A stretch of DNA of 64,000 nt, from assembly GCF_000012645.1 (NCBI RefSeq), contig NC_007577.1, positions 744,001 to 808,000 of the forward strand, written 5' to 3'. Each line of letters begins with the position of its first letter. The stretch's first letter is position 1. The translations under genes and the position numbers were made by a program. The notes beneath the pieces were generated by a model, which ran no database searches, had not been told where the DNA came from, and saw only the letters and a program-made list of their open reading frames with translations. This document shows, piece after piece, positions 63,608 to 64,000 of the stretch. The DNA is from Prochlorococcus marinus str. MIT 9312. GTDB taxonomy: Bacteria; Cyanobacteriota; Cyanobacteriia; PCC-6307; Cyanobiaceae.

Positions 63608-63961
63608 CTACTTCTTCTCAGAATATCCTAATCCATTTGATTTTGCATAACTATTTGCAAATCTCATAAATCTATCAAAGTCTGAAGTGCTCTTCCAAAT
63701 ATAAACAGCTTCTAAGAATATGGGTTCTCCATCAACAAACTTAACCTTAACTTCTCTGGTTAATATTTCACCTTCAGCATCTATCATACGCATACCTGTG
63801 ATTTCCCCGTCTGTAATTGAAGATAGTGCCTGAGGTTTCTCGAACTGAAATAATGCTTGGCCACTTGTACCATCTTTACTCCTAGTCAGCCTTATTTCAG
63901 GAACTACAGGTTCATCGGTTCCTTCATAAAATTGTATTTTTGCAGTTTTATTTGCTGTCAT
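63608..63961 (-). CDS. psb28: Photosystem II assembly protein Psb28
   Basis: A 117-aa cytoplasm-side protein. [30 protein letters not shown] near residues 9-38, [13 protein letters not shown] and [19 protein letters not shown] near 73-91 match Psb28 closely. It binds PSII assembly intermediates near CP47 and cytochrome b559 and protects them before water-oxidation is assembled. Full length, with a slightly longer polar tail ([15 protein letters not shown]). Confidence 0.96.
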   Translation of the reverse strand: MTANKTAKIQFYEGTDEPVVPEIRLTRSKDGTSGQALFQFEKPQALSSITDGEITGMRMIDAEGEILTREVKVKFVDGEPIFLEAVYIWKSTSDFDRFMRFANSYAKSNGLGYSEKK

Positions 63962-64000
63962 AAGTTTTCATTAATAATTTTTATTTTAAGAAATATTTTT

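Noticed and set aside
1-64000. CRISPR arrays, insertion sequences, prophage genes or rRNA
   Set aside because: No regularly spaced direct repeats, transposase/integrase motifs, phage structural genes or rRNA stretches were seen on either strand.

Overview
The window is a stretch of chromosome from a marine picocyanobacterium, almost certainly a high-light-adapted Prochlorococcus. The base composition is very AT-rich, genes are tightly packed and often overlap by a few bases, and there are many very short proteins. Cyanobacterial or plastid-type genes occur throughout: psb28, a PAM68-like factor, a CSP41-like protein, an Lls1/PAO-type Rieske oxygenase and several cyanobacterial DUF families. 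No database search was possible. Family names come from motif recognition and gene order.

Layout. 0-9.7 kb: ruvX, a GNAT-like protein, a CofE-like protein, a lumenal thioredoxin-fold protein, a DUF3685 protein, hisA, a CSP41-like protein, a CDP-alcohol phosphatidyltransferase, a PPC-glutaredoxin fusion, an SDR protein and nth. 9.8-15.1 kb is an iron block: a FutC/FbpC-type ABC ATPase, a 40-aa Cys/Lys-rich ORF divergent from ferritin with a Fur-box-like site between them, a Crp-family regulator preceded by two Fur-box-like sites, and a Rieske oxygenase / 33-aa membrane peptide / orphan ABC ATPase operon. 15.2-19.3 kb is a loose region of small lineage-specific ORFs and includes the only gap longer than 300 bp. 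19.3-29.6 kb is the complete urea system: urtABCDE for uptake and ureABCDEFG for hydrolysis, with an NtcA-like site ahead of urtA and a strong hairpin between urtA and urtB.

29.6-34.4 kb encodes what looks like a complete glucosylglycerate cycle next to the urea genes. It contains a GpgS-type synthase, a GH13 sucrose/glucosylglycerate-type phosphorylase, a GpgP-type phosphatase and a plant-type glycerate 3-kinase. The first and third would make the compatible solute, and the second and fourth would return it to glucose-1-phosphate and 3-phosphoglycerate. 34.4-38.9 kb holds uppP, small ORFs, tRNA-Pro(GGG), msrA and an MsbA-like exporter. 38.9-53.5 kb is mostly housekeeping: trpD, carA, a STAS-domain gene with no ordinary start codon, mini-RNase III, rlmB-like, gatA, dnaE, rpsO, ruvA, an EamA transporter and dnaG.

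53.6-55.8 kb is an SOS cassette. umuD and umuC sit behind a near-consensus cyanobacterial LexA box and are followed after 10 bases by a small HExxH protein resembling Atp23/M76 peptidases. 55.8-64 kb: rlmH, rsmA, ispE, DUF3082, a 31-aa membrane ORF, pdhB, secD, secF, an AI-2E-family permease and psb28.

I see no insertion sequence, prophage, CRISPR array or rRNA. The best candidates for new biology are the Fur-linked Cys-rich peptide, the peptidase in the SOS cassette, the 33-aa peptide joining a Rieske oxygenase to an ABC ATPase, the STAS gene's start codon, the PPC-glutaredoxin fusion and the glucosylglycerate cycle.
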